From Luteimicrobium subarcticum (GTDB taxonomy: Bacteria; Actinomycetota; Actinomycetes; Actinomycetales; Cellulomonadaceae), in contig NZ_PGTZ01000007.1 in assembly GCF_002798015.1 (NCBI RefSeq), positions 186,001 through 250,000 on the forward strand: a stretch of DNA of 64,000 nt, given 5' to 3'. This document shows, piece by piece, positions 36,361-45,112 of this stretch. Numbering within the stretch: the stretch's first letter is position 1; each line of letters begins with the position of its first letter. A model generated the notes under the pieces. The model saw only the letters and a program-made list of their open reading frames with translations, was not told the origin of the DNA and ran no database searches. The translations under genes and the position numbers were made by a program.

Positions 36361-37056
36361 TCAGGTGTCGATGCCGTACGGGTCGCGGTACGTGTCGTCG
36401 AACGTGCCGTTGTCGCTGAGGATCCCGAGCACGAGGAACAGCACGAACAGCACGGTGAGGACGGCCCCGACGACGATGCCCGCGATCGCGAGCCCCTTGC
36501 CGCGGGTGCCGTTCTTCTTGATGTCGTTGAGTGCGACGATGCCCAGGATCAGGCCGACGATGCTCGCTGCCCCGCACGTCACGATCCCACCGAGCGACAC
36601 GGCCAGCGACGCGATCGCGAGCCCGCTGGTCCTGGCTGCCGGAGGCGCCCACACGGGCGGGGTGCCGTAGGGCCCCGGCTGCCGACCCGGGTAGCCCGGC
36701 TGGCCGGGGTACCCGCCCTGGCCGGGGTACGGCGTCGGTTGCCCGGGGTAGCCCGCGCCCGGCTGACCCGGCTGGCCCGGGTAGGCGCCCGGGTACGCCG
36801 GGGGCTGGCCCGACGGGGGCGGCGGGTACGCGCCCTGCTGCGGGGCGGCCGGACCGGTGGGCGGCGGGTAGGCCTGCGGCGGTGGGTACGCCCCGGCCGG
36901 AGGGTACGCGCCGGGGGTGCCGGTCGGCTGCTGACCCGGGTACGCGCCGCCCTGGGGTGCGTCGTAGGGGTTGTGCGGGGTGCCGGCCTTCGCGCCGTCG
37001 TCGGACGGTGTCGCGTAAGGGTTCGGGGGCGTGCCGTCGGACGGGGGTGTGCTCAT
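36361..37056 (-). CDS. DUF4190 membrane protein with Pro/Tyr-rich N terminus
   Basis: A 231-residue protein: residues 1-150 are disordered and made of YPGQ/YPPP-like repeats; residues about 152-215 hold two membrane helices with the DUF4190 pattern S-G-L-A-I-A-S-L-x-x-x-x-x-G and [27 protein letters not shown]. Function unknown; such proteins resemble the TM2 pair in layout. The ATG at 37056 is preferred over one 33 bp upstream because TACGGT (37064-37069) is 7 nt before it. Confidence 0.8.
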   Translation of the reverse strand: MSTPPSDGTPPNPYATPSDDGAKAGTPHNPYDAPQGGAYPGQQPTGTPGAYPPAGAYPPPQAYPPPTGPAAPQQGAYPPPPSGQPPAYPGAYPGQPGQPGAGYPGQPTPYPGQGGYPGQPGYPGRQPGPYGTPPVWAPPAARTSGLAIASLAVSLGGIVTCGAASIVGLILGIVALNDIKKNGTRGKGLAIAGIVVGAVLTVLFVLFLVLGILSDNGTFDDTYRDPYGIDT

Positions 37057-37063
37057 GGCCAGG

Positions 37064-37069
37064 ACCGTA
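37064..37069 (-). promoter_or_regulatory. -10 box TACGGT, leaderless promoter of the DUF4190 gene
   Basis: Minus-strand TACGGT ends 7 nt before the ATG at 37056. Confidence 0.5.
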
Positions 37070-37141
37070 CCGTCCCGGGTGGCCGCCACGGAACAGGTCG
37101 TGGCAGGTCCGGTGCCGCCACGGGCCGTGGTGCGAGCGGTG

Positions 37142-37957
37142 TCAGGCGGCGGGGCTGGCGTCGGTGCCGTCGGTGACGTCGAGCACGACGGGGGCGTGGT
37201 CGGACGCGCCCTTCCCCTTGCGCTCGTCGCGGTCGACGGCGACGGCCGTGGTGCGGGCGGCGAGCGCGGGCGTCGCGTAGGCGAGGTCGATCCGCATGCC
37301 CTGGTTCCGGGGGAACCGGAGCTGGGTGTAGTCCCAGTAGGTGTACTTCCCGGGCTCGGGCAGGTGCTCGCGCGTGACCTCGGTCCACCCGGCGCGCGCG
37401 AACGCGGTGAACGCGTCCCGCTCCGCCGGCGTCACGTGGGTCTTCCCGGCGAAGAACGCGGGGTCCCAGACGTCCGTGTCGAGCGGGGCGACGTTCCAGT
37501 CGCCGGCGAGGAGCGCGGGGAGGTCGGGGTCGGCGGCGAGCCAGCCCTCGGCCGCGTCGCGCAGCCGGGCCAGCCAGTCCAGCTTGTACGCGTAGTGCGG
37601 GTCGTCGACCGCGCGCCCGTTCGGCACGTACAGCGACCAGACGCGCACGCCGGCGCAGGTCGCGCCGATCGCGCGGGCCTCACGGACCGTCGGGTCGCCG
37701 AACGTCGGCTGCTCGGGGAACCCGACCTCGACGTCCTCCAGGCCCACGCGCGACAGGACCGCGACACCGTTCCACTGCGAGAGCCCGACGTGCGCGACCT
37801 CGTACCCGGCGGCCTCGAACGGCAGCGTCGGGAACTGGTCGTCACGGCACTTCGTCTCCTGGACCAGGAGGACGTCCGTGCCGGACCGTTCGAGGAAGGC
37901 GAGCACCCGGTCGGCCCGGGAGCGGATCGAGTTGACGTTCCAGGTCGCGATGCGCAC
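37142..37957 (-). CDS. xthA: Exodeoxyribonuclease III / AP endonuclease
   Basis: A 271-residue EEP-fold nuclease of full length: [14 protein letters not shown] (metal Asn), LLVQETKC (catalytic Glu), [16 protein letters not shown] (Asp/Asn pair), [20 protein letters not shown] and the final [10 protein letters not shown] (Asp-His). It cuts at abasic sites and trims 3' ends in base excision repair. GTG start with TAGGGT 6 nt upstream, so leaderless. It is divergent from the SDR gene, with 72 bp between start codons. Confidence 0.93.
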   Translation of the reverse strand: MRIATWNVNSIRSRADRVLAFLERSGTDVLLVQETKCRDDQFPTLPFEAAGYEVAHVGLSQWNGVAVLSRVGLEDVEVGFPEQPTFGDPTVREARAIGATCAGVRVWSLYVPNGRAVDDPHYAYKLDWLARLRDAAEGWLAADPDLPALLAGDWNVAPLDTDVWDPAFFAGKTHVTPAERDAFTAFARAGWTEVTREHLPEPGKYTYWDYTQLRFPRNQGMRIDLAYATPALAARTTAVAVDRDERKGKGASDHAPVVLDVTDGTDASPAA

Positions 37958-37963
37958 CGGCCC

Positions 37964-37969
37964 ACCCTA
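37964..37969 (-). promoter_or_regulatory. -10 box TAGGGT, leaderless promoter of xthA
   Basis: Minus-strand TAGGGT ends 6 nt before the GTG at 37957. Confidence 0.6.
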
Positions 37970-38017
37970 GGTGACGCAGCGGGCCCACGGGACGGGCGTC
38001 GAGAGCCGCCGTGCCCC

Positions 38018-38023
38018 TAGGCT
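38018..38023 (+). promoter_or_regulatory. -10 box TAGGCT, leaderless promoter of the SDR gene
   Basis: TAGGCT ends 6 nt before the ATG at 38030. Confidence 0.6.
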
Positions 38024-38029
38024 GACGGC

Positions 38030-38818
38030 ATGGCGACGGCACTCATCACCGGGGCGAGCGCGGGGCTCGGGCTCGAGTTCGCGTGGCAGCTCGCGACGGC
38101 CCGGCACGACCTGGTCCTCGTGGCGCGCGACGAGGAGCGGCTGCACGACGTGGCGAGGCAGCTGCGCTCCGCCGCGGGCATCGACGTCGAGGTGCTGCGC
38201 GCCGACCTGTCCGTGCCCGACGACCTGGCGCGCGTGGCCCAGCGGGTCGCCGACCCCGAGCGGCCCGTGTCGTTGCTCGTCAACAACGCCGGGTTCCCTG
38301 TGAACCAACGGTTCGTGGGCGGCGACCTCAGCCAGGAGCTCCTCGCCCTCGACGTGCTCGTCAAGGCCGTCCTCGTGCTCGCGCACGCTGCCGCGGACGC
38401 CATGGTGACGCGGGGGCGCGGCGCGATCCTCAACGTGGCGTCGGTCGCGGCGCTGACGACGAGCGGCACGTACTCGGCGCACAAGGCGTGGGTCCGCACG
38501 TTCACCGAGGTCCTCGCCGTCCAGCTCAAGGGCACCGGCGTCACCGCGACCGCGCTGTGCCCGGGGCTGACGCACACCGAGTTCCACGAGCGGGCGGGCG
38601 TGGACACGTCGAACCTGCCGGACATCGCGTGGCTCGACGCCGAGAGCGTCGTGTCGGCGGCGCTCGCGGACGTGCGGCGCGGGGTCGTCATCTCGACGCC
38701 GTCGCTGCGCTACACCGTCGCGTCCGGGTTCCTGCGGGCGATCCCGCGCTCGGCGGTGCGGGCTCTCGACGCCGGTGGCCTCACGGGTATGCGGGGCCGC
38801 TGGGCGAAGAAGGGCTGA
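38030..38818 (+). CDS. Short-chain dehydrogenase/reductase
   Basis: A 262-residue Rossmann protein with TGASAGLGLEFA (cofactor glycine motif), NNAG, the catalytic Ser in NVASVAAL and the Y-x3-K pair in YSAHKA. It is an NAD(P)-dependent oxidoreductase; the substrate cannot be predicted. ALCPGLTHTEFHERAG is a common segment in actinobacterial members. Start supported by the -10 box 6 nt upstream. The pyrE gene follows after 23 bp, but has its own -10 box. Confidence 0.88.
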   Translation: MATALITGASAGLGLEFAWQLATARHDLVLVARDEERLHDVARQLRSAAGIDVEVLRADLSVPDDLARVAQRVADPERPVSLLVNNAGFPVNQRFVGGDLSQELLALDVLVKAVLVLAHAAADAMVTRGRGAILNVASVAALTTSGTYSAHKAWVRTFTEVLAVQLKGTGVTATALCPGLTHTEFHERAGVDTSNLPDIAWLDAESVVSAALADVRRGVVISTPSLRYTVASGFLRAIPRSAVRALDAGGLTGMRGRWAKKG

Positions 38819-38829
38819 GGGCGGGGCAC

Positions 38830-38835
38830 TACCCT
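38830..38835 (+). promoter_or_regulatory. -10 box TACCCT, leaderless promoter of pyrE
   Basis: TACCCT ends 6 nt before the GTG at 38842. Confidence 0.55.
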
Positions 38836-38841
38836 GGTCCC

Positions 38842-39426
38842 GTGACCGACGCCTCCGCCCCGTTCTCCCCGACCCCTCGCGAGCAGCTCCGTGAGCTCAT
38901 CAAGGAGCTCGCCGTCGTGCACGGCACGGTGACGCTGTCGTCCGGCAAGGAGGCCGACTACTACGTCGACCTGCGCCGCGTGACGCTGCACCACCGTGCG
39001 GCGCCGCTCATCGGGCACGTGCTGCTCGACCAGCTCGAGGAGCTCGGACTGGGCACGGCCGACGTGGACGCCGTGGGCGGCCTGACGCTCGGTGCCGACC
39101 CGATCGCGACGGCCCTGCTGCACGCGGCGGCGTCCCGCGGGCAGGACCTCGACGCGTTCGTCGTCCGCAAGGCCGCGAAGGCGCACGGCATGCAGCGCCA
39201 GATCGAGGGCCCCGACATCACGGGCCGCAAGGTCGTCGTCCTGGAGGACACCACGACGACGGGCGGGTCGCCGATCGCGGCGGTCGAGGCGTGCAGGGAG
39301 GCCGGGGCCGAGGTCCTCGCCGTCGCGACGATCGTCGACCGGGCCACGGGCGCGGCCGAGAAGATCGAGGCGCTGGGCGTGTCGTACCACTACCTGTTCG
39401 ACCTGGCGGACCTCGACCTGGCGTGA
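38842..39426 (+). CDS. pyrE: Orotate phosphoribosyltransferase
   Basis: A 194-residue type I phosphoribosyltransferase. The PRPP loop is VVVLEDTTTTGGSPIAAVEA with acidic pair E-D, and FVVRKAAKAHGMQRQIEG is the orotate/PRPP flexible loop with the catalytic Lys. It joins orotate to PRPP to give OMP in UMP synthesis. GTG start set by the -10 box; a larger open frame upstream was rejected. Other pyr genes are absent, so pyrE stands alone as in many actinobacteria. Confidence 0.94.
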   Translation: MTDASAPFSPTPREQLRELIKELAVVHGTVTLSSGKEADYYVDLRRVTLHHRAAPLIGHVLLDQLEELGLGTADVDAVGGLTLGADPIATALLHAAASRGQDLDAFVVRKAAKAHGMQRQIEGPDITGRKVVVLEDTTTTGGSPIAAVEACREAGAEVLAVATIVDRATGAAEKIEALGVSYHYLFDLADLDLA

Positions 39427-39523
39427 CGCCCGCCTGAACCCGTCGGGGCGGCCCGCCGCGGCCCGACCTTTCTCACCCCCCGGTCGCCGCGCGGCCACCG
39501 TGTCGCGGTGTGACCATCGACAG

Positions 39524-39985
39524 ATGGGCAGGGTGGCTTCGACGACGGCGACGGTGTTCGCGGCGCTGGGCGGGTTCGCGGTGATGGTCGCCAGCGCGCT
39601 CACCTGGGTGCTCCCGGTGGACGGCAGGTCCGCGCTCGCGCCGTCGGGCGCGACCGCGTCGTCGCTGCTCGCGTCGACCTACCAGCGCTCCACGGACTTC
39701 ACGTCGTCGGCGGGGATCGTCCTGCTGGTCACGGGTGCGCTCACGACCGTCGGCGCGATCGCGGGCTCCCGGGCGATGACGGCGCTCTTCGCCGCCCTGT
39801 CGCTGATCGTGGGGGTCGACTGGCTCGTGTCCGCGGGCTCGGCGTACGACGGCGTCGCCGCCGGGCACCTGGCGCCCGGCGGATGGCTCGGTCTCGGCGG
39901 GGCGGCCGTCGCGCTCGTCTGCTCGTTCGACGTACGCCGCAACGCCCGCGGGCTGAGCTCGACCCACGGCGCCCGCCGCGCCTGA
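39524..39985 (+). CDS. Small four-helix membrane protein of unknown function
   Basis: A 153-residue protein with four predicted membrane helices (about 8-28, 58-80, 84-104, 118-136) and short polar loops. I recognise no family. The segment S-A-L-T-W-V-L-P between helices 1 and 2 and the basic tail RRNARGLSSTHGARRA put the C terminus in the cytoplasm. It stands 97 bp after pyrE and converges on the HAD phosphatase gene. Confidence 0.6.
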   Translation: MGRVASTTATVFAALGGFAVMVASALTWVLPVDGRSALAPSGATASSLLASTYQRSTDFTSSAGIVLLVTGALTTVGAIAGSRAMTALFAALSLIVGVDWLVSAGSAYDGVAAGHLAPGGWLGLGGAAVALVCSFDVRRNARGLSSTHGARRA

Positions 39986-40006
39986 GCCCGCCGACCCGAC
40001 GCGACG

Positions 40007-40789
40007 TCAGACCCGGTCGACGAGGTCCGCGATCGACCCGACGACCTCGCTGGGCCGGAACGGCCAGCTCTCGACGTCCTCGGCCTTCGTCGAGCCCGTG
40101 AGCACGAGGAACGTGTGCAGCCCCGCCTCGATCCCGGCGACGACGTCGGTGTCCATGCGGTCGCCGATCATCGCGGTGCGCTCGGAGTGCGCGTCGATCC
40201 GGTTGAGGGCGGACCGGAACATCATGGGGTTGGGCTTGCCCACGAAGTACGGGTCGCGCCCGGTCGCCTTGGTGATCATCGCGGCGACCGCGCCGGTGGC
40301 AGGCAGGGGGCCGTCGACGCTCGGACCGGTCGCGTCGGGGTTCGTGCAGATGAACCGGGCTCCGTCACGGATCAGCCGGACGGCCCGCGTGATCGCCTCG
40401 AACGAGTAGGTGCGGGTCTCGCCGACGATCACGTAGTCCGGGTCGCTGTCGGTGAGCGTGTAGCCGGCCTCGTAGAGCGCGGTGGTGAGCCCCGCCTCGC
40501 CGACCGCATAGGCCTTGCCGCCCGGCATCTGCTGGGAGACGAACGTCGCGGTCGCGAGCGCGGACGTCCAGATCGACTCCTCCGGGACGTCGATGCCGCT
40601 CGCGGAGAGCCGGGCCCGCAGGTCGCGCGGCGTGTAGATCGAGTTGTTCGTCAGGACGAGGAACGGTCGTCCCTTGTGCTGCAGCCGGTCGAGGAACTCG
40701 GCGGCGCCGGGGATGGCCTTCTGCTCGTGGACGAGCACGCCGTCCATGTCGGTGAGCCAGGTGTCGATCTCGCGGGTCGTCTCCGTCAT
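40007..40789 (-). CDS. HAD-superfamily IIA hydrolase (NagD/PNPase-like)
   Basis: A 260-residue phosphatase with motif I LTDMDGVL (nucleophile Asp and acid Asp), motif II VLTNNS, and the final motif GKPNPMMF plus MIGDRMDTDV. The cap between motifs I and III is the C2a type of NagD-like enzymes, which hydrolyse small phosphates such as nucleotides or 4-nitrophenyl phosphate; the true substrate is unknown. ATG at 40789 begins one base after the dedA stop, so the two are in one operon. A longer frame in this phase runs through dedA without homology. Confidence 0.9.
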   Translation of the reverse strand: MTETTREIDTWLTDMDGVLVHEQKAIPGAAEFLDRLQHKGRPFLVLTNNSIYTPRDLRARLSASGIDVPEESIWTSALATATFVSQQMPGGKAYAVGEAGLTTALYEAGYTLTDSDPDYVIVGETRTYSFEAITRAVRLIRDGARFICTNPDATGPSVDGPLPATGAVAAMITKATGRDPYFVGKPNPMMFRSALNRIDAHSERTAMIGDRMDTDVVAGIEAGLHTFLVLTGSTKAEDVESWPFRPSEVVGSIADLVDRV

Positions 40790-40790
40790 C

Positions 40791-41594
40791 TCAGGCGTCC
40801 TCTCGCTGGGGGTGGACGGTGTCCTCGACGGGGCGCGGCGGGACGCCGGCGGCGCGGCCGTGGCGCGGACCCGGGGCGACCTGCTCGCCCGCGGCGGCGC
40901 GCGAGGCCCGGGACTGCTTGCGGGCCTCGAGCGCGATCGGCACGACGGAGAGCAGCACGATCGCGATGAAGATCGGCTCGATGTTGTCGCGGATGAACGG
41001 CACGTTGCCGAGGAAGTAGCCGAGCGTCGTGACGAGGGCCGTCCAGACGAACGTGCCGACGAGGCTGTACGGCGCGAACGTCCGGTACCGCATGCGTCCG
41101 ATACCGGCCGCGATCGGTGCGAAGGTCCGCACGACGGGCACGAACTGTGCCAGCAGGATCGTCCGGCCGCCGTAGCGGTCGAAGTACTCGTTCGTCTTCT
41201 CGATGAACTCGGGACGCAGGATGCGGGAGTCCGGTCTGCTGAAGAGCTTCGGGCCGGCGAGCTTGCCGACGAGGTAGCCGCACTGGTTGCCCGCGAACGC
41301 GGCGCAGAACAGCATCCCGATGAGCAGCGGCAGCGGGATGTCAAGGTGGCTGCCCGGTTTCGCGGCCGCCACCAGGAGCCCGGCGGTGAACAGCAGGGAG
41401 TCGCCCGGCAGGAAGGGGAACACCAGGCCGGTCTCGACGAACACGATGACGAGGATCCCGACGAGGGCGAGCGACCCGAACCGGTCGATGAGGTTGTTCG
41501 GGTCGATGAGGTCGAGGGGGCTGGCCACGGGGTGGCCGCTCGCGGCGCCCGCAGCGCTGAGCGCGTCGACGAGGTCGACGAGGTGGGCGGTCAT
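40791..41594 (-). CDS. DedA-family membrane protein (SNARE-associated type)
   Basis: A 267-residue polytopic protein with the DedA motifs E-T-G-L-V-F-P-F-L-P-G-D-S-L-L-F, G-N-Q-C-G-Y-x-V-G and the G-G-R-T-I-L-L-A-Q-F-V-P-V-V-R-T-F-A-P block containing the essential Arg residues. Relatives flip undecaprenyl phosphate or phospholipids and keep membrane homeostasis. The last 50 residues form a basic then acidic cytoplasmic tail. ATG with TAGGCT 6 nt upstream. First gene of a pair with the HAD phosphatase. Confidence 0.9.
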   Translation of the reverse strand: MTAHLVDLVDALSAAGAASGHPVASPLDLIDPNNLIDRFGSLALVGILVIVFVETGLVFPFLPGDSLLFTAGLLVAAAKPGSHLDIPLPLLIGMLFCAAFAGNQCGYLVGKLAGPKLFSRPDSRILRPEFIEKTNEYFDRYGGRTILLAQFVPVVRTFAPIAAGIGRMRYRTFAPYSLVGTFVWTALVTTLGYFLGNVPFIRDNIEPIFIAIVLLSVVPIALEARKQSRASRAAAGEQVAPGPRHGRAAGVPPRPVEDTVHPQREDA

Positions 41595-41600
41595 GCGGCC

Positions 41601-41606
41601 AGCCTA
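41601..41606 (-). promoter_or_regulatory. -10 box TAGGCT, leaderless promoter of the dedA operon
   Basis: Minus-strand TAGGCT ends 6 nt before the ATG at 41594. Confidence 0.6.
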
Positions 41607-41722
41607 GTGGCCCACCTTCGGCTCGCCTGAGGGCGCCGTGCGGACGTCCTGTGCAGGCCTCTCGGGACGCGCGACGGCGCCGCCCCGGGCGTGCGAACGC
41701 CGCGTCTGGCACGATCTCGGGC

Positions 41723-42559
41723 ATGACGGACGAGACGGCGCGCACGGTCGCGGTGGTCGGGGCGACGGGGCAGGTCGGGCAGGTCGTGGTGCGGGACGCG
41801 GACGCACGCGGGCTCGCGGTGCGGGGCGTGTCCCGCTCGGTCCCCGCGGACGACGACCCGCGCCGCGCGGCAGGGGCGACCTACAGCGCGGTGGACGTCC
41901 TGGGCGCGGCCCAGGAGCCGACGGTCGCGGCGCTGGCCACGGCGTTCGAGGGCGCCGACGCGGTGGTGCTCGCGACGAACGCGACCGCCGGCGACCTCGA
42001 CGTGTACCGGACCGGCACGCGCCGGGTCGTGGAGGCGGCAGGACGCGCGGGCGTCCGCCGGCTCGTCGTGCTGTCGATCGCGAACGTCGACCAGGGCACC
42101 GACTACCCGTACTACGCGGCGCACGCGGAGCAGAACGAGATCGCGCTCGCCGGCCCGGTGCCCGCGACGGTCGTCCGGGCGACCCAGTTCCACACGTTCC
42201 TCGCGTACGTCCGGTCGGTCCCTCCGGCCCGGACGCTCACCCGGCTCGGCCTGCTGCCGTACCCGCGCGGCACGCGGTTCCAGACGATCGACGTGCGGGA
42301 CGTGGCGCGGCTGCTCGTCGACGCGACGTCCGACGACGGCCCGGCGCGCGCGGTCGACGTGGGCGGCCCGCAGGTGCGGGACGCGAAGGACCTCGTGCAC
42401 GCCGAGCGCGCCGCCCGGGGGTCCCGCCGCGTCCCGGTCGGCGTCCGGGTGCCCGGCCCGGTCGGCACGTTCTTCCGGGAAGGGCGCAACCTCGTGCCGG
42501 ACCATCACGAGGGCCGCATCACGTTCGACGAGTGGCTCCGCTCCGGTGACGGGGTCTGA
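41723..42559 (+). CDS. NAD(P)H-binding atypical SDR protein
   Basis: A 278-residue NmrA/YwnB-like protein with the N-terminal cofactor motif VAVVGATGQVG and no Y-x3-K pair, so it may be a redox sensor or reductase of quinone type. FHTFLAYVRS and GLLPYPRGTRFQTIDVRDVA are typical of actinobacterial NAD(P)H-binding proteins. The ATG has a CACGAT box 7 nt upstream, a weaker case of the leaderless pattern. It overlaps the next gene by 14 bp. Confidence 0.8.
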   Translation: MTDETARTVAVVGATGQVGQVVVRDADARGLAVRGVSRSVPADDDPRRAAGATYSAVDVLGAAQEPTVAALATAFEGADAVVLATNATAGDLDVYRTGTRRVVEAAGRAGVRRLVVLSIANVDQGTDYPYYAAHAEQNEIALAGPVPATVVRATQFHTFLAYVRSVPPARTLTRLGLLPYPRGTRFQTIDVRDVARLLVDATSDDGPARAVDVGGPQVRDAKDLVHAERAARGSRRVPVGVRVPGPVGTFFREGRNLVPDHHEGRITFDEWLRSGDGV

Positions 42560-43268
42560 CGCGCCGGGGCCGGACGTCCCAGAGCCGCGCGTGGTCGGGG
42601 TCGGCCCCTGGCCGGGCGGGGAGGACGCCTGGCCGCGTGTCGCCGGGCCGGGCGGGGAGCCCGTGCTCGACCCGCGCTACGACCCCGAGCTCCTCGCGGG
42701 CGGCGACACCCGCAACGTCGTCGACGCGTACCGGTACTGGACGGTCGAGGCCGTCGTCGCCGACATGGACCGGCGCCGCGCGCAGCGCCCCGACGTCGCA
42801 CTGTTCGTCGCGGTGAAGAACTGGGCGCACGACCTCAACATCGGGTCGGTCGTCCGCACGGCCAACGCGTTCAACGCGGCCGGGGTGCGGATCGTCGGGC
42901 GGCGCCGTTGGAACCGCCGGGGCGCGATGGTCACTGACCGTTACCTGCACGTCGAGCACGACCCGGACGTCGCGTCGATCGCCTCGTGGGCGGCGGGGGA
43001 GGGCCTCCCGCTCGTCGGGATCGACAACGTGCCCGGGTCGCGACCGCTCGAGGGGTATGCGCTGCCGGCCCGGTGCGTCCTGCTGCTGGGGCAGGAGAGC
43101 GCGGGGCTGTCCTCCGAGGCGCAGGCGGCGTGCGACGTCGTCCTGCACGTCACGCAGCACGGCTCGACCCGGTCCCTCAACGCGGCGGCGGCCGCCGCGA
43201 TCGCGATGTGGGCGTGGTCGTCCCGCGCGCAGGACCCCGGGCAGACGTCCGCCATGAGGGACGCCTGA
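42546..43268 (+). CDS. TrmH/SpoU-family RNA 2'-O-methyltransferase
   Basis: A 240-residue SPOUT enzyme: motif 1 NIGSVVRTANAFNAAGV, motif 2 LLLGQESAGLS and motif 3 HGSTRSLNAAAAAAIAMW, which form the trefoil knot for S-adenosylmethionine. It methylates ribose in tRNA or rRNA; the target is not evident. GTG start inside the previous gene (14-bp overlap) implies coupling. The first 60 residues, rich in Pro and Gly, may bind RNA or be disordered. Confidence 0.88.
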   Translation: MTGSDAPGPDVPEPRVVGVGPWPGGEDAWPRVAGPGGEPVLDPRYDPELLAGGDTRNVVDAYRYWTVEAVVADMDRRRAQRPDVALFVAVKNWAHDLNIGSVVRTANAFNAAGVRIVGRRRWNRRGAMVTDRYLHVEHDPDVASIASWAAGEGLPLVGIDNVPGSRPLEGYALPARCVLLLGQESAGLSSEAQAACDVVLHVTQHGSTRSLNAAAAAAIAMWAWSSRAQDPGQTSAMRDA

Positions 43269-43391
43269 TGCGCCGGGGCTGAGTCGTGACAGAATCGAGG
43301 GAGCCCCACGGTCCTCGCCCGGCCGTCAGACGCGCTCGCGAGACGGCTCCGGCACGGGACCATCCTCTCCACCCCACAGGAGCGCATCCCG

Positions 43392-44411
<1,020 letters not shown>

Positions 44412-44455
44412 CCACCACCCGTGCGCCCGGCCGTGCGCCGGGCGGGTGACAGCGA

Positions 44456-44499
44456 GAAGGGCCCCGGCCCGCGGATCCGTCCGCGGGCCGGGGCCCTTC
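44456..44499. terminator. Very strong hairpin, 20-bp perfect stem
   Basis: Arms 44456-44475 and 44480-44499 pair perfectly around 4 nt, 45 bp after fba. It can also stop the convergent STAS gene. Confidence 0.88.
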
Positions 44500-44507
44500 G
44501 CTCTGCT

Positions 44508-44561
44508 GGTGCCGGTGCCGGTGCCGGTGCCGGTGCCGGTGCCGGTGCCGGTGCCGGTGCT
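44508..44561. repeat. Hexanucleotide microsatellite (GGTGCC)8
   Basis: Eight perfect GGTGCC units (44508-44555) and one GGTGCT lie between the fba terminator and the end of the STAS gene. No gene crosses it. Confidence 0.95.
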
Positions 44562-44587
44562 GGTGGCTGGTGCAGGACCGGACCGGC

Positions 44588-45013
44588 TCAGGCGAGCCCG
44601 GGGTCCGTGTCGAGCAGCTCGACGATCTCGTCGATCCGGGTCACGCTGAGCAGGAACTTCATGCTCGGCGGCGCGCGGAGCACCCGGACGGGCGGGTTGG
44701 CGCGGGTGGCGAGGTCGGCGAGCAGCGACACCCCGGACGAGTCGATGAACGTCACGTGGTGGGCGTCGACCTCGATGCCCTTGCCGGTCGCCTCGACGGC
44801 GCGGAAGGCGCCACGCAGCTCGCGCTCGAGGTCGATGTCGATCTCGCCGGCCAGCACGACGCGGACGCGGGTCGCGCCCTCGATCACGCCGACGGTGCCC
44901 TCCTCGCGGGCGGAGCCGGTGACGGCGTCCGCGTGGAGGTCGGCGTGCGGCTGGTCGACGAGGGCGCCTCCGGTGTCGGCGGACGCGTCGGAACGGTGTT
45001 TCTGGTCGGGCAC
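44588..45013 (-). CDS. STAS-domain anti-sigma factor antagonist
   Basis: A 141-residue protein: the first 45 residues are a hydrophilic extension, then a STAS domain with VVLAGEIDIDLERELRGAF and the phosphorylatable Ser in VTFIDSSGVSLLADLA. Unphosphorylated, such proteins bind an anti-sigma kinase and free its sigma factor. GTG at 45013 chosen because TACATT lies 6 nt upstream. It is divergent from the PAS-GAF-SpoIIE-HATPase gene, whose kinase-like and phosphatase domains are the obvious partners. Confidence 0.87.
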   Translation of the reverse strand: MPDQKHRSDASADTGGALVDQPHADLHADAVTGSAREEGTVGVIEGATRVRVVLAGEIDIDLERELRGAFRAVEATGKGIEVDAHHVTFIDSSGVSLLADLATRANPPVRVLRAPPSMKFLLSVTRIDEIVELLDTDPGLA

Positions 45014-45019
45014 GTGCCC

Positions 45020-45025
45020 AATGTA
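45020..45025 (-). promoter_or_regulatory. -10 box TACATT, leaderless promoter of the STAS gene
   Basis: Minus-strand TACATT ends 6 nt before the GTG at 45013. Confidence 0.55.
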
Positions 45026-45112
45026 CGGCCCGCGAGGGCATCGGGACAGTACCCTCGCAGGGAGCCGTGCCGTGCTGACCTGCGCGAGCGACCCTCGGGA
45101 GGTGTGCCGTTG

